A stretch of DNA of 64,000 nucleotides from an uncultured Dehalococcoidia bacterium (GTDB lineage: Bacteria; Chloroflexota; Dehalococcoidia; Lucifugimonadales; UBA3495): assembly GCA_958296445.1 (NCBI GenBank), contig OY282565.1, positions 909,936 to 973,935 of the forward strand, read 5' to 3'. The notes beneath the pieces were generated by a model that was not told the origin of the DNA, searched no databases, and saw only the letters and a list, made by a program, of their open reading frames with translations. Position numbers and translations under genes: made by a program. Positions 30,184 through 41,085 of this stretch are shown here, in pieces; within the stretch, counting starts at the first letter, position 1; every line of letters begins with the position of its first letter.

Positions 30184-30609
30184 CTAGTCGAACCCCCGCG
30201 TGCCGACCCAGCCGACCTGCGATACGTCGATCATCTCCCCATTCGGCCCCTCGTACTTGGTTTCCACGTTCTGGTGGCGGGGGCCGGTGCTGCCGGCGTG
30301 CAGGGCCTGGTTCACCGACGCCATTTCTTGGGAGCCGTTGGCGGACAAGCGGGCCTCGATTTCCTCCAGGCTCTCTACCTCGAAGCCGATATGGTGAATG
30401 CCCTCCCAGTCCTTGCCGCGCTCGCCGGCCACGGCGTCGCTCTGGAAGTCCAAGATAGCCATATTGACATTGCCGTCGCTGAGCATAAAGCCCTTGGCGT
30501 TGTCGCTGTCCAGTTGGGCCACTTGGCGAAGCCCGAACACCTCGGAGTAAAACTTGGCGGTCTTTTCGGCGTCGTTGGTGGCGATGGCGATGTGCTTAAT
30601 CTGGGGCAT
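30184..30609 (-). CDS. VOC (glyoxalase/dioxygenase-fold) protein
   Basis: 141 residues of paired beta-alpha-beta-beta-beta modules. Module one is IKHIAIATNDAEKTAKFYSEVFGLR and module two IHHIGFEVESLEEIEARL...EGPNGEMIDV. His5-type, His96-type and Glu metal ligands are placed as in glyoxalase-like enzymes, but substrate is unknown. The ATG at 30609 follows AGGGAGG. Confidence 0.85.
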   Translation of the reverse strand: MPQIKHIAIATNDAEKTAKFYSEVFGLRQVAQLDSDNAKGFMLSDGNVNMAILDFQSDAVAGERGKDWEGIHHIGFEVESLEEIEARLSANGSQEMASVNQALHAGSTGPRHQNVETKYEGPNGEMIDVSQVGWVGTRGFD

Positions 30610-30852
30610 ATCGCTCCCTCCCTAGAGTAGAATGTAAGCCTCTTGACGGTTCGACAAAGATACCACGTTTGCCGGGAGGCCGCCAGATGCCAAACCGTCG
30701 CCCAGCGCGATTGGAGCGCTACATCCCTAAGCGCCGCCGCCCCCGGCCCTTCCGCGCCGTGATAAAATAGCCGGGATTCCAACGCCCCCGGCGAACCGGA
30801 ATACACGGACGCCGCCGGGCGAAAGCTGGGAACCAATCGGGGAGGATTGGCG

Positions 30853-32022
30853 ATGAGCGTTCCTTACAAGATGAAATTCGGCGTCTTTATGGCCCCGTTC
30901 CACCGGGTAGGCGAAAACCCCACGCTGGCCCTGGAGCGCGACCTGGAGCTGATTCAGTGGCTGGACACCCTCGGCTTCGACGAAGCCTACATCGGCGAAC
31001 ACCATAGCGCGGGATGGGAAACCATCGCGTCGCCGGAGGTGTTTATGGCTACCGCCGCCGAGCGCACCCGCAGCATCCGGCTGGGGTCGGGCGTGGTCAG
31101 CCTGCCCTACCATCACCCCTATATGGTCGCCAACCGCTTCGTGCAGTTGGATCACCTCACCCGCGGACGGGTTATCCTCGGCGTCGGCCCCGGTGCGCTG
31201 GCCTCCGACGCGCTGATGCTGGGCATCAAGCCCGAGAACCAGCGGGCGATGATGGACGAATCCTTGGGCATCATTATGCGGCTGATGACCGAAACCGACC
31301 CCATTAGCTACAAGAGCGACTGGTTCGAGCTGAACGAGGCCGTAATCCAGCTCCGCCCCTACCAGTATCCCACCGTCCCGGTGGCCGTCGCCTCGGTGGA
31401 GTCCCCGGCCGGCGTCACCACCGCCGGAAAGCACGGCGCGGCGGTGCTTTCCCTCAGCGTCCCCCGCGACACCATCCGTCGCACTTCCTTGATGGAGCTG
31501 TGGGAAATAGCCGAGGAAACCGCCGCCGAGCATGGCAAGGAAGTGCGCCGCGAGGATTGGGGCATCGTGATGGGGATGCACCTGGCCGACTCGAAAAAGC
31601 AGGCTTTCGAGGACATCCGCGAGGGCAGCGCCCGCGTGGTCACCGAATACTTCGGGCGCACTCTGGGCAACCCGGTGCCGGACGTCCCCCGCGAGCAGAT
31701 TGTGGACTTTATGGTGGATAACAACCAGTGGATAGTCGGCACCCCCGACGACGCCATCGCGGGCATTGAGCGCTTGCAGGAAATCAGCGGCGGATTCGGC
31801 AAGTTTATGATTCGCGTCGAGGACTGGGCGCCCCGCGACAAGCTGCATCGCAGCTACGAACTGCTGGCCCGCTACGTGATGCCCCGTTTCCAGGGTTCCC
31901 TCATCGGTATCGAAACCTCCAACCAGTGGGCCGCCGAGCGCATCGAAGTGTTGCAAGCCAACCGCTTCGCCGGCCTGAAAGCCGCCACCGACACCTACGA
32001 CGCCGCCCGCGCCCGCAACTAA
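30853..32022 (+). CDS. LLM-class flavin-dependent oxidoreductase
   Basis: 389 residues of the bacterial-luciferase TIM barrel. Conserved segments are FDEAYIGEHHSAGWE, RLGSGVVSLPYHHPYMVAN and GRVILGVGPGALASDALMLGI. It resembles limonene monooxygenase-like members; FMN or F420 is the likely cofactor. The start is the ATG at 30853, seven bases after GGAGG. The 30610-30852 stretch upstream contains the divergent promoter region with the VOC gene. Confidence 0.88.
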   Translation: MSVPYKMKFGVFMAPFHRVGENPTLALERDLELIQWLDTLGFDEAYIGEHHSAGWETIASPEVFMATAAERTRSIRLGSGVVSLPYHHPYMVANRFVQLDHLTRGRVILGVGPGALASDALMLGIKPENQRAMMDESLGIIMRLMTETDPISYKSDWFELNEAVIQLRPYQYPTVPVAVASVESPAGVTTAGKHGAAVLSLSVPRDTIRRTSLMELWEIAEETAAEHGKEVRREDWGIVMGMHLADSKKQAFEDIREGSARVVTEYFGRTLGNPVPDVPREQIVDFMVDNNQWIVGTPDDAIAGIERLQEISGGFGKFMIRVEDWAPRDKLHRSYELLARYVMPRFQGSLIGIETSNQWAAERIEVLQANRFAGLKAATDTYDAARARN

Positions 32023-32117
32023 CGCCGCCGCGCCAATATGCGGCAACTCGCCACCGGGGGCGGGGCCGGAACCCGCCCCCGGTAACATTCAGCACATATT
32101 CAGCCGGGAGCATAGCG

Positions 32118-32381
32118 ATGCTAACCAACAAAATCGGCCGGAAATCTTTGCACAAATTCGCGGACTGGCTCCCTGAAGAGGAATGGGAATCAGTCTACTG
32201 GACGCTGCTGGCCCACCTGAAGCGGCACGATTCCTTTTGGTGGAAAAGGATGACCCTGCCGGAAGACGACGAAGAGCTGACGGAAGAGGACATCATCGCT
32301 ATCGAAGAGGCTATGGAAGACATTCGAGAAGGTCGCTTGTTTACCTGGGATGAAGTCAAAGAAAGGTTGATGGCGCCTTAA
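32118..32381 (+). CDS. Antitoxin of RelBE-like module 1
   Basis: 87 residues, acidic and helical. The segment WLPEEEWESVYWTLLAHLKRHD recurs in the antitoxin at 32656. The C-terminal acidic helix fits a toxin-wrapping antitoxin. The start follows GGGAG seven bases upstream. The stop overlaps the next start by one base (TAATG). Confidence 0.7.
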   Translation: MLTNKIGRKSLHKFADWLPEEEWESVYWTLLAHLKRHDSFWWKRMTLPEDDEELTEEDIIAIEEAMEDIREGRLFTWDEVKERLMAP

Positions 32382-32638
32382 TGATATGGAATGTTGAGGT
32401 ATCCGGCCAGGCTGAGGACGACCTGAAGGACTTGGATCCTCCAGTCCGCCGCCGTGTAGAATCAGCAATAGATCGTTACGCCGAAACCGAACAAGGCGAC
32501 ATGAGGCTGTTGCAGGGGGGCAACGGCGAGTGGCGCTTACGAGTGAGTAACTGGCGGGCAATAATGACATTTGACAACGCAGCAAAGATTATGCGCATTC
32601 TAAGAGTGCGGCATCGCCGCGAAGCATACCGGCGTTAA
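32381..32638 (+). CDS. RelE/ParE-family toxin 1
   Basis: 85 residues of the RelE fold: WNVEVSGQAEDDLKDLDPPVRRRV, RLLQGGNGEWRLRVSNWRAIM and a C-terminal ILRVRHRREAYRR. RelE toxins cleave mRNA in the ribosomal A site; ParE poisons gyrase. The basic C-terminus and GEWRLRVSNWRA favour the RelE type. Confidence 0.8.
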   Translation: MIWNVEVSGQAEDDLKDLDPPVRRRVESAIDRYAETEQGDMRLLQGGNGEWRLRVSNWRAIMTFDNAAKIMRILRVRHRREAYRR

Positions 32639-32655
32639 TGCCGCAGGGGAAAGCA

Positions 32656-32955
32656 ATGTACGAGGTAGAAGTTGACCGGGAATCCATACACCAACTGATT
32701 GACCGGCTGCCGGAAGAGGAATGGGAGCTGGCCCACTGGACGCTGCTGGCCCACCTGAAGCGGCGCAACCCGGTGCTGTGGTCTTTTATGACCGTACATG
32801 AAGAATACATAGAACCGGAAATAGAAGAGCTGGAAGAATACCGCATCGCTGAAACAAAAGAGCAACTCGACATCGAGGCAGGCTGGGCCGACGTTGAGGC
32901 GGGAAACTGGGTTTATCTGGACGATGTTAAAGGCGAATTGCTGGAGGCCGAATGA
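32656..32955 (+). CDS. Antitoxin of RelBE-like module 2
   Basis: 99 residues, with LPEEEWELAHWTLLAHLKRRN matching antitoxin 1, then an acidic tail. I prefer the ATG at 32656 (GGGGA about six bases before) to the ATG at 32638, which overlaps the toxin 1 stop. The stop overlaps toxin 2 by four bases (ATGA). Confidence 0.7.
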   Translation: MYEVEVDRESIHQLIDRLPEEEWELAHWTLLAHLKRRNPVLWSFMTVHEEYIEPEIEELEEYRIAETKEQLDIEAGWADVEAGNWVYLDDVKGELLEAE

Positions 32956-33200
32956 ACGCGAAAGTGCGGTTATCCAGCCTAGCCAAGGCCGACTTCGCCG
33001 CTCTGGCCCCCGATGCTCGCGGGTGGATACTGGAGGCCCTGGAGCGCTTCGCCGAAACCGGGTTCGGGAACCTGCTGGAACTCAAAGGCCGCCCCGGCCA
33101 ATGCCGCCTGCGGGTGTGGGACTGGTGCGCGATACTGCGGCTGGAAGACGACGGCAGCACCATAACCCTGGCCCGCGTAGTGTACCGCAGACAACTGTAA
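32952..33200 (+). CDS. RelE/ParE-family toxin 2
   Basis: 82 residues with the same fold as toxin 1: RLSSLAKADFAALAPDARGWILEALERF, LKGRPGQCRLRVWDWCAILRL and ARVVYRRQL. The end is shorter than in toxin 1. The four genes are packed head to tail with one- to four-base overlaps and form one operon. Confidence 0.8.
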   Translation: MNAKVRLSSLAKADFAALAPDARGWILEALERFAETGFGNLLELKGRPGQCRLRVWDWCAILRLEDDGSTITLARVVYRRQL

Positions 33201-33345
33201 ACGGCCCGTTAGCTACCATAGTTTACCTTAGCGGCAGGCCCGGCAACCGCCAACATAATGTATTAAACTGCGGCAAGCGGATGCCGGGCCGCTGCCGGTG
33301 AGGGTATCCCGTTCCGCGCCTATCCCAATGTCCGAGGCGAATGAA

Positions 33346-34803
33346 ATGCGCAAGACCAAGATAATCGTGACCATCGGCCCATCGTCCAGCGACGAGGAAA
33401 CGCTGAACCGGCTCATCGCCGACGGTATGGACTGCGCCCGGCTCAACTTTTCCCACGGCACCCACGCGGAACACGCCGAAGTCATTGAGCGCATCCGGCG
33501 GCTCGCGCGGGAGCAAAACCGCACCGTGGGCATCCTCCAGGACTTGGGCGGAATCAAGCTGCGTTTGGGGCGTCTGGACGAAGCGCGTCCGGTCAACTTG
33601 GGCGATGAAGTGGTGATGACCGCGGACGCGGAATCCGGCGAACCGGGGGCGCTGCCCTTCCCTCAGCCCGGCGTGTTGCGTAACTTGCGGGTGGGCGACT
33701 CCGTGTTCATCGCCGACGGCAGCGTACATTTGGCGGTGACCGAAGTCGCGCCCTCCCGCGCCTACTGCCGGGCCTTGAGCTCGGGCGTGGTGTCGTCCTA
33801 CAAGGGCGTCAACCTGCCCGGCGTGTCCATTGACGAGCCGGTTTTCACCGAAAAAGACAAAGCCGACCTGCTCTTTGGCGTGGAGCAGCAGGTGGACTGG
33901 GTGGCGGTATCATTCGTCCGCACCGCCGAGGATGTCCATTACGCGCGGCGGCACCTCAATGCCGCAGGCAGCAAAGCCCTGGTTATGGCGAAACTGGAGC
34001 GGGGCGAGGGCATCGAAAACATAGACTCGATCCTCCCCGAAGTGGACTCGGTGATGGTGGCCCGCGGCGATTTGGGGGTGGAGATTCCTATGGAGCGGGT
34101 GCCGCGGGTGCAGCGGCTTATCGTGGACAAGGCCAACGCCGCCGGCAAGCTGGTGGTGATTGCCACCCAGATGCTCCGCAGTATGGTAATTTCCCCCACG
34201 CCCACCCGGGCCGAAGTGTCCGATGTGAGCAACGCCGTGCTGGAAGGCACCGACGCCATCCTGCTGTCGGACGAAACGGCAATGGGGCAGTATCCGGCGG
34301 AAGCACTGCGGATGGCGGTGTCTACCATCAACGAAGCCGAATCGGCCGACCTGTATCCCTTCTATAAGGATATGGGAACCCGCGACCGCACTCAGGCCAT
34401 CACGGGGGCGGCGGCGGGGCTGGTTCGCACCCTCGACTCCAAGCCCATCGTGCTGACCAGCACCGGGCGGGCGGCCCTGGAACTGGCCCGCTTCCGCCCG
34501 GCCAACGACATCTTGGCCTTTTCCCACGACCCGGCCGTGCTGCGCAAGCTGTGCATCGGCTGGGGCATTCAGCCCACGGGGGTCATCCCGGTGCAACCCG
34601 ACGTGGCCGAGCTGGTCTATCTGGTGTTGCAATCGGCGCTGGACTTGGGCGCGGTCGCCGAAAACGACGTAGTCACCATCGTCCACGGCTTCCTGACCGG
34701 CGTTTCCGGCACCACCAACGCAGTCCAAGTGCTGAGTATGCAGGAATACCTAGAAAACGTCGGCTTCCCCCGCGCCAACCAGATGGCCGGAATGCGCCTA
34801 TAA
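33346..34803 (+). CDS. pyk: Pyruvate kinase
   Basis: Transfers phosphate from phosphoenolpyruvate to ADP in the last step of glycolysis. 485 residues: an N-terminal TIGPSSSDEETL, DCARLNFSHG, a QDLGGIK segment (usual form GPKIR), the catalytic FTEKDKADL and MAKLERGEGIENID, MVARGDLGVEIP, TQMLRSM and PTRAEVSDVSNAV. The C-terminal alpha/beta domain is complete. The start is the ATG at 33346 with GAGG upstream; ATG 33328 and GTG 33298 are alternatives. Confidence 0.95.
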   Translation: MRKTKIIVTIGPSSSDEETLNRLIADGMDCARLNFSHGTHAEHAEVIERIRRLAREQNRTVGILQDLGGIKLRLGRLDEARPVNLGDEVVMTADAESGEPGALPFPQPGVLRNLRVGDSVFIADGSVHLAVTEVAPSRAYCRALSSGVVSSYKGVNLPGVSIDEPVFTEKDKADLLFGVEQQVDWVAVSFVRTAEDVHYARRHLNAAGSKALVMAKLERGEGIENIDSILPEVDSVMVARGDLGVEIPMERVPRVQRLIVDKANAAGKLVVIATQMLRSMVISPTPTRAEVSDVSNAVLEGTDAILLSDETAMGQYPAEALRMAVSTINEAESADLYPFYKDMGTRDRTQAITGAAAGLVRTLDSKPIVLTSTGRAALELARFRPANDILAFSHDPAVLRKLCIGWGIQPTGVIPVQPDVAELVYLVLQSALDLGAVAENDVVTIVHGFLTGVSGTTNAVQVLSMQEYLENVGFPRANQMAGMRL

Positions 34804-34813
34804 ACGCCGTGGC

Positions 34814-34831
34814 TTCCCGCTTTCGCGGGAA
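34814..34831. repeat. REP-like palindrome between pyk and gltD
   Basis: TTCCCGCTTTCGCGGGAA, a seven-base stem with TTTC loop, followed by ATGACGG. It belongs to the same TCATTCCCGCG...CGGGAA family as 48860-48884. It could also end the convergent pyk and gltD transcripts. Confidence 0.6.
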
Positions 34832-34877
34832 TGACGGGTACGGGGGAATGACGGTAAAGCGCGGGGGATTCCCGCCC

Positions 34878-36350
34878 CTACAACGTGTCAGGCAAGGAGT
34901 GGGGCAGGCTGGTTTCGCCCATCAGGTAGAGGTCTACGGCGCGGGCGGTTTCGCGGCCTTCGGCGATGGCCCAGACTACCAGCGACTGCCCCCGCGCCGT
35001 GTCGCCCGCCGCGAACACGCCGGGAACGCTGGACATCCGCCCGGTTTCGTCATAGGGGCCGATGCTGACGTTGCCCCGCCCGTCCAGCTCCACGCCCAGT
35101 TGGGTCAGCAGGCCGTTATGCTCCGGGTGCAGAAAGCCCATAGCCAGCAGCACCAGCTCGGTTTCCACCTCAAACTCGCTGCCCGGCACTTCGGTCATCG
35201 CCGGGCGGCCGCCGTTCTCCGGCACGCTCCACTCGACCCTTACCGCGTGCAGCCGCTCCAGCTTGCCGTCGCTGCCGGAAAAGGACTTGGTGAGAATGCC
35301 GTAATCCCGGATTCCGCCCTCTTCGTGGGCCGCCGAGGAGCGCAGTATCAAGGGCCACTGCGGCCACGGGTTCCCGGATGGCCGGTTCACGGGCGGCTCG
35401 GCCAGCAGTTCGTACTGGTTGACCAGCTCCGCGCCCTGCCGGTGGGCCGTTCCCAAGCAGTCGGCGCCGGTGTCCCCGCCGCCTAGGATGACCACCCGCT
35501 TGCCCTCGGCGCTAAGGCGCTCTTCCAAGTCTACCTGCTGCCCGGCGTTAAGCCGGTTCTGCTGGGTAAGGTAATCCATCGCGAAGTGGACGCCGTTCAG
35601 CTCGCGGCCCGGAACCGGCAGGTCGCGGGGTTCGGTAGAGCCGCAGGCCAGACAAACGGCGTCGAAATCGCCAAGAAGCTGCTCCGTCGGCAGGTCTGCG
35701 CCCACATTCACCCCGGCCTCGAAAGTGATGCCCTCTTCCTCCATTATGGCGAGGCGGCGGCGCAGCACTTCCTTATCCAGCTTGAAATCGGGGATGCCTA
35801 GGGCCAGCAGTCCGCCGATGTATTCGGCCCGCTCGTAAACCGTAACCCAGTGACCGGCCCGGTTGAGCTGCTGCGCGGCGGCCAGCCCGGCCGGGCCGGA
35901 ACCGACTACCGCCACCTGCTTGCCGGTGCGAACCGCCGGGGGATGGGGCCGAATCCAGCCCTGCTCATAACCCCGGTCGGCGATTTCCTTTTCCACGTAC
36001 TCAATGGTGACCGGGTCGGAGTTGATGCTCAACACACAACTGGCCTCGCAGGGGGCCGGGCAGATGCGGCCGGTGAATTCCGGGAAATTGTTGGTGGAGA
36101 GCAGGGTGCGCAACGCGTTTTCCCAATCGCCCAGATAGACGAAATGGTTGAATTCGGGAATCACGTTGCCCAGAGGGCAGCCGGTATGACAGAAGGGAAC
36201 GGCGCAGTCCATACACCGCCCGCCCTGTTCCCGGGCGGCGGCCTCCGGCCAGCGGGCGTAAAGCTCCCGGTAGTCATTGACGCGCTCGCCGATGGGCCGA
36301 CGCTCCGGGGGCTGTCGGCCCGACTCCATAAATCCGGTGGGTTTACCCAT
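34878..36350 (-). CDS. gltD: Glutamate synthase, small subunit
   Basis: 490 residues. Passes electrons from NADPH to the large subunit. The N-terminal [17 protein letters not shown] and [10 protein letters not shown] provide two 4Fe-4S clusters. [16 protein letters not shown] is the FAD Rossmann motif, [12 protein letters not shown] the NADPH motif, and [12 protein letters not shown] the C-terminal FAD segment. It lies directly downstream of gltB with an eight-base overlap. Length is normal. Confidence 0.96.
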   Translation of the reverse strand: MGKPTGFMESGRQPPERRPIGERVNDYRELYARWPEAAAREQGGRCMDCAVPFCHTGCPLGNVIPEFNHFVYLGDWENALRTLLSTNNFPEFTGRICPAPCEASCVLSINSDPVTIEYVEKEIADRGYEQGWIRPHPPAVRTGKQVAVVGSGPAGLAAAQQLNRAGHWVTVYERAEYIGGLLALGIPDFKLDKEVLRRRLAIMEEEGITFEAGVNVGADLPTEQLLGDFDAVCLACGSTEPRDLPVPGRELNGVHFAMDYLTQQNRLNAGQQVDLEERLSAEGKRVVILGGGDTGADCLGTAHRQGAELVNQYELLAEPPVNRPSGNPWPQWPLILRSSAAHEEGGIRDYGILTKSFSGSDGKLERLHAVRVEWSVPENGGRPAMTEVPGSEFEVETELVLLAMGFLHPEHNGLLTQLGVELDGRGNVSIGPYDETGRMSSVPGVFAAGDTARGQSLVVWAIAEGRETARAVDLYLMGETSLPHSLPDTL

Positions 36351-39300
36351 TCGATACGGCTTCCAGTTCGCGGGCCGCCGAGTTCCGTTGCTGGCGCTCT
36401 TCCAGCACCCGGCGGTAATCCCGAGGCATTATTTTCCTGAATTTGGGCAAGGCCGAATCCCAGTCGGCCAGAATCCGGGCGGCCGGGCCGCTGCCGGTAT
36501 GCCGGTAATGCTCTTCGATCAGTCCTTTCAGCGTGGCTATGTCTTCGGCGTCAACCACCGGCTCCGAGTCGGCCATGCCGTCGTTGAAGCGGATATGAAA
36601 GTCGCCGTCGGCGTCGTTGACAAAGGCGATGCCGCCGCTCATTCCCGCCGCGAAGTTGCGCCCGGTGGCGCCCAGCACCACCACCACGCCGCCGGTCATA
36701 TACTCGCAGCCGTGGTCGCCCACAGCCTCAACTACGGCCCGGACGCCGCTGTTGCGGACGCAGAAACGCTCCCCGGCCACTCCGTTGATAAAGGCGTGGC
36801 CCCCGGTGGCGCCGTACATCGCCACGTTGCCGATGATGATGTTTTCTTCCGGGGTGAAAACCGATTCGGGGTGGGGCTTCGCCACGATGCGCCCGCCCGA
36901 CATCCCCTTGCCCATATAGTCGTTGGTGTCGCCCTCCAGACGCAGGCTGACGCCCGGCGCCAAGAAAGCGCCGAAGCTCTGGCCCGCCGACCCGGTGAAG
37001 TTTATGCGGATGGTATCCGGCGGCAGCCCGTCCTCCCCGTAGGCTTTGGCGATGCGGCCGCTGAGCATTGCGCCCACGGTGCGGTTGGAGTTGTGAATGG
37101 GCAAGGTTATCTCCACCGGCGTTCCGTCGCTCAAAGCCTGTTCGGACAATGCGATGAGCCGGTGATCCAGCGCCCGCTCCAGCCCGTGATCCTGCTCCTC
37201 TGAGCAATAGACCGTCTCGCCGGGCGTGACCGCCTTCTGGTGATAAAGCATCCGGGACAGGTCAATGTCCTGCGCCTTCCAATGATCGATAGCCTCGCGG
37301 GGGTCTAGGGCGTCCACCCGGCCCACCATCTCGGCGACGGTGCGGAACCCCAGCTCCGCCATAATTTCCCGCATTTCCTCGGCGACGAACATAAAGTAGC
37401 TAACCAAGTGTTCCGGCCGCCCGGCGAACTGCTCCCGCAATTCCGGGTCTTGCGTGGCGATGCCCACGGAGCAGGTGTTGAGATGGCACTTGCGGAGCAT
37501 AATGCAGCCGCTGACCACCAGCGCCGCAGTGGCGAAGCCGAATTCCTCGGCCCCCAGCAACGCGGCGATAACCGCGTCCCGCCCGGTCTTCAACTGCCCG
37601 TCGGTCTGCACTGCGATGCGGCTGCGCAGCCCGTTGGCTACCAATACCTGCTGAGTTTCGGCGATGCCCAGCTCCCAGGGCAGCCCGGCGTACTTGATGG
37701 ACGACTCCGGCGACGCGCCGGTGCCGCCGTCGTGTCCGCTAATCAGCACCACGTCGGCGTGGCCCTTGGCGACCCCGGCGGCTACGGTGCCGACGCCAAC
37801 CTCGGCCACCAGCTTGACGTGGATGCGGGCGTCCGGGTTGATGTTTTTCAGGTCGTGAATCAGTTGGGCCAAGTCTTCAATGGAATATATGTCATGGTGG
37901 GGCGGCGGCGAAATCAGCTCCACCCCCGGGGTAGTGCGCCGCACCCAGCCGATATATTCGTCCACCTTGTGGCCCGGAAGCTGGCCGCCCTCGCCGGGCT
38001 TGGAGCCTTGGGCCATCTTGATTTGCAGGTCGGTGGAGTTTATCAGATAGTTGGCGGTGACCCCGAAGCGCCCCGACGCCACCTGCTTGATGGCGCTGCT
38101 GCGCGACTCCCCCTGATACGGGCCGTCGGCGTCCGGGGCATAACGCCGGTAATCCTCGCCGCCCTCGCCGGTGTTGCTGCGGGCGCCGATGCGGTTCATC
38201 GCAATAGCCATAGTTTCGTGGGCTTCCCGGCTGATCGAGCCTAGGGAAGCCGCGCCGGTGGCGAACCGCTTGACGATTTCCGTGACCGGCTCCACCTCGT
38301 CTATGGGTATGGCTTGGCCGTCTTTCTTGAAGTCCAGCAGCCCGCGCAGGGTCGCCATACGGCGGCTCTGGTCATTGGAAAGCCGGGCAAACTTCTTGTA
38401 GGAATTCCAGTCATTGCTGCGGGCGGCGTGCTGGAGTATGCCGATGGTGTCGGGGTTCCACTGGTGATGCTCGCCGTCGCGCCGCCACTGGTAGGCCCCG
38501 CCCATCGGCAGGGGCCGGTTGGCGGGCAGGTCTATGGCGTCGAATGCCGCGCTGTGCCACTGGAGCGTTTCGCGCTCCAAGGCGTCCAGCGCGATACCGC
38601 CCACCCGGGAAGGCGTCCAGGTAAAGTATTCGTCAACCAGTGCCTGATCCAGCCCCACCGCCTCGAAAATCTGCGCCCCGCGGTAGCTCTGCACCGTGGA
38701 AATGCCCATCTTGGACATAACCTTGAGTACGCCCTTTTCGTTGGCCTTGATAAAGTTCTTGCAGGCGTAGTCGGGCTTGTGGCCGTTTAGCTGGCCGCTT
38801 TCGCTCATCGCCTGCACCGTGTCCAGGGCCAGGTAGGGGTTGACGGCCCCGGCCCCGTAGCCGATGAGCAGCGCGAAATGATGCACCTCGCGGGCCTCGC
38901 CCGTTTCTACCACCAGCCCCACGCGGGTGCGGCTGCCTTCCCGTATCAAGTGGTGGTGAACCGCGCTCACCGCCAGCAGGCTGGGGATGGGCGCCCGCCC
39001 GTGGCCCACGCCCCGGTCGGACAGCACGATGATGTTGTAGCCGTCGGCCACCGCCTGCGACGCCTGGCGGCGCAGCTCCTCAAGGGCCGCTTCCAGCCCC
39101 GTCTTTCCTTTTCCGCCCTCCGCGGACGTTGGGGGAATAAAGAGCGCGGGCAGGGTGACCGCCCGTATGCCGGGCAAGTCCACGGCCTTGATGCGGGCGG
39201 TTTCTTCGTTGTCAATGATGGGGGAACGCAGCATCAACTGGCGGCAGTGGAGCGGCGTTTCCTCAAAAAGGTTCCGCTCGCTGCCAATAAAGGCTTCCAG

Positions 39301-40968
39301 CGACGTGACCATTTCCTCCCGGATGGCGTCCAGCGGGGGATTGGTCACTTGGGCGAACAACTGCTTGAAGTAGTTGAACAATATCTGGTTCTGGTCGGAA
39401 AGCACCGCCAGCGGCGCGTCGTTGCCCATAGAGCCGACGGCTTCGTAGCCCGACTCGGCCATCGGCGCGGTGAGCATCCGCAGTTCTTCCACGTTGTAGC
39501 CGAAGGCCCGCTGAAGCCGGAGCAGGTCGTCGGCCCCGGATTTTGTCCGATATTCGGTTGGCTCGGGCGCGGCGGGCGGCAGGTCTTCGAGGCTTACCCG
39601 GTTCTCCCGCAACCATTGCCCATAGGGCTGCCGGGCGGCTAGGCCGTGCTTGAGTTCCTCGTCGCCGATGATGCGGCCTTGCTCCAGGCTGACCATAAAC
39701 ATCCGGCCCGGCTGTAGCCGCCCCTTGAACTCCACTTCGGCGGGCGGCACGTCCAGAACGCCCGTTTCCGAGGCCATCACCAGCTTGCCGCCGGTAGTCA
39801 CCAGATACCGGAAAGGACGCAGGCCGTTGCGGTCCAGCAGGGCGCAGATGTTGCGCCCGTCGGACGACACAATCATCGCCGGGCCGTCCCACGGCTCCAT
39901 CAACGCCGAGTGGTACTCGTAAAAATCCTTCTTTTCTTGGGGCATTGTTTCATGCTGTTCCCAAGCCTCGGGAATCATCATCAGCATGGCGTGATCCAGC
40001 TCGCGCCCGGTCATAAGCAACAGTTCCAGGGCGTTGTCGAAGCTGGCGGTGTCGCTGTCCCCCACGTTCATAACCGGCGGGATTTTCTCCATATCCTCGC
40101 CGAACAGGGGCGACTCGAACATCCCCTCCCTGGCCCGCATCCAGTTGAGGTTGCCGCGAAGGGTGTTTATTTCCCCGTTGTGGGCCAGATAGCGGTAGGG
40201 GTGGGCCAGCCGCCAGTGGCCTAGGGTGTTGGTGCTGAAGCGGGAATGCACCAGCGCAAAGGCGCTTACCAGATCCTCTTCCTGCAAGTCGAGGTAGAAA
40301 TCCGAAATCTGGTGGGCCATAAGCAGGCCCTTGTATACGATAGTGTTGCAGGAAAGGCTGCACACGTAAAAGTAATCCGCTTCTTCCTCGGAAAGCCCAC
40401 ATTCCTTCATCGAATGCTCAATGACTTTCCGCACCACATAGAGCTTGCGCTCCAGTTGGGCCGGGTCTGTTCCCCCCGCTTGGCGGGAAAAGGAAGGGGG
40501 GGCGCCGACGAATACCTGGCTGATTAGAGGACTGCGGCGGCGGGCGTCGCGCCCTATCTTGGCCGGGGCCACCGGCACATCCCGCCAGCCCAGCAACTCC
40601 AGCCCTTCCTCGCGGATGACGCTGGACACCAGGAACCGGGCCTTGTCCGTACCTTCCGGCTCAGGGGGCAAAAAGACCATACCGACGCCATACTCGCCGT
40701 CGGGCGGGAGCTGAAAGCCCAAACGCTCGCTTTCCCGTCGGAAAAGCCTGTGGGGCATCTGCAACAGGATACCGGCGCCGTCCCCGGTTTCCGGGTCGCT
40801 GCCGGCCGCCCCGCGATGGCCCAAGTTGACCAGTACCTCAAGCCCCTCTTCAATAATCCGGTGGGACTTGCGGCCCTTGATGTCGGCCACGACGCCAACG
40901 CCGCAGCTATCATGCTCCTGTTCCGGCGAGTAAAGGCCCTTGCCAGCCAATTCTTTCAGCGGGTCCAT
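36343..40968 (-). CDS. gltB: Glutamate synthase, large subunit
   Basis: 1541 residues. Makes two glutamates from glutamine and 2-oxoglutarate, with GltD. The glutamine amidotransferase Cys is Cys22 in HDSCGVG, so a 21-residue propeptide is expected to be removed. Then follow the central domain, the FMN-binding synthase domain ([15 protein letters not shown]), a 3Fe-4S segment ([14 protein letters not shown]) and the C-terminal GXGXG beta-helix ([10 protein letters not shown]). The start is the ATG at 40968. The upstream region has a palindrome like a CRP/FNR site and a structured leader. Confidence 0.97.
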   Translation of the reverse strand: MDPLKELAGKGLYSPEQEHDSCGVGVVADIKGRKSHRIIEEGLEVLVNLGHRGAAGSDPETGDGAGILLQMPHRLFRRESERLGFQLPPDGEYGVGMVFLPPEPEGTDKARFLVSSVIREEGLELLGWRDVPVAPAKIGRDARRRSPLISQVFVGAPPSFSRQAGGTDPAQLERKLYVVRKVIEHSMKECGLSEEEADYFYVCSLSCNTIVYKGLLMAHQISDFYLDLQEEDLVSAFALVHSRFSTNTLGHWRLAHPYRYLAHNGEINTLRGNLNWMRAREGMFESPLFGEDMEKIPPVMNVGDSDTASFDNALELLLMTGRELDHAMLMMIPEAWEQHETMPQEKKDFYEYHSALMEPWDGPAMIVSSDGRNICALLDRNGLRPFRYLVTTGGKLVMASETGVLDVPPAEVEFKGRLQPGRMFMVSLEQGRIIGDEELKHGLAARQPYGQWLRENRVSLEDLPPAAPEPTEYRTKSGADDLLRLQRAFGYNVEELRMLTAPMAESGYEAVGSMGNDAPLAVLSDQNQILFNYFKQLFAQVTNPPLDAIREEMVTSLEAFIGSERNLFEETPLHCRQLMLRSPIIDNEETARIKAVDLPGIRAVTLPALFIPPTSAEGGKGKTGLEAALEELRRQASQAVADGYNIIVLSDRGVGHGRAPIPSLLAVSAVHHHLIREGSRTRVGLVVETGEAREVHHFALLIGYGAGAVNPYLALDTVQAMSESGQLNGHKPDYACKNFIKANEKGVLKVMSKMGISTVQSYRGAQIFEAVGLDQALVDEYFTWTPSRVGGIALDALERETLQWHSAAFDAIDLPANRPLPMGGAYQWRRDGEHHQWNPDTIGILQHAARSNDWNSYKKFARLSNDQSRRMATLRGLLDFKKDGQAIPIDEVEPVTEIVKRFATGAASLGSISREAHETMAIAMNRIGARSNTGEGGEDYRRYAPDADGPYQGESRSSAIKQVASGRFGVTANYLINSTDLQIKMAQGSKPGEGGQLPGHKVDEYIGWVRRTTPGVELISPPPHHDIYSIEDLAQLIHDLKNINPDARIHVKLVAEVGVGTVAAGVAKGHADVVLISGHDGGTGASPESSIKYAGLPWELGIAETQQVLVANGLRSRIAVQTDGQLKTGRDAVIAALLGAEEFGFATAALVVSGCIMLRKCHLNTCSVGIATQDPELREQFAGRPEHLVSYFMFVAEEMREIMAELGFRTVAEMVGRVDALDPREAIDHWKAQDIDLSRMLYHQKAVTPGETVYCSEEQDHGLERALDHRLIALSEQALSDGTPVEITLPIHNSNRTVGAMLSGRIAKAYGEDGLPPDTIRINFTGSAGQSFGAFLAPGVSLRLEGDTNDYMGKGMSGGRIVAKPHPESVFTPEENIIIGNVAMYGATGGHAFINGVAGERFCVRNSGVRAVVEAVGDHGCEYMTGGVVVVLGATGRNFAAGMSGGIAFVNDADGDFHIRFNDGMADSEPVVDAEDIATLKGLIEEHYRHTGSGPAARILADWDSALPKFRKIMPRDYRRVLEERQQRNSAARELEAVSNG

Positions 40969-41043
40969 ATCTTTAACGATACCCTGCCAGAGAAACTTGA
41001 GCGCCGGGGATACTACCCCCGCGGGCCGCGGAAAATAGACAAT

Positions 41044-41071
41044 GGCTGGGTGGCAACAGCCTTTCCCAGCC
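41044..41071 (-). promoter_or_regulatory. Stem-loop in the gltB leader
   Basis: On the minus strand GGCTGGG and CCCAGCC pair, and inside them GGC and GCC pair around TGTT, giving a two-step hairpin with an asymmetric AAA/A bulge. It is followed by a CCGCGGCCCGCGG palindrome. It lies about 80-100 bases upstream of the gltB ATG. No known riboswitch was recognised. Confidence 0.4.
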
Positions 41072-41085
41072 GGGCCGCGGCTTGT

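Noticed and set aside
30727..32088. Long open frame (453 codons) on the minus strand opposite the luciferase-like gene
   Set aside because: It is the antisense shadow of a GC-rich gene; its translation is low-complexity and Gly/His-rich with no domain, while the plus-strand frame is clearly the enzyme.
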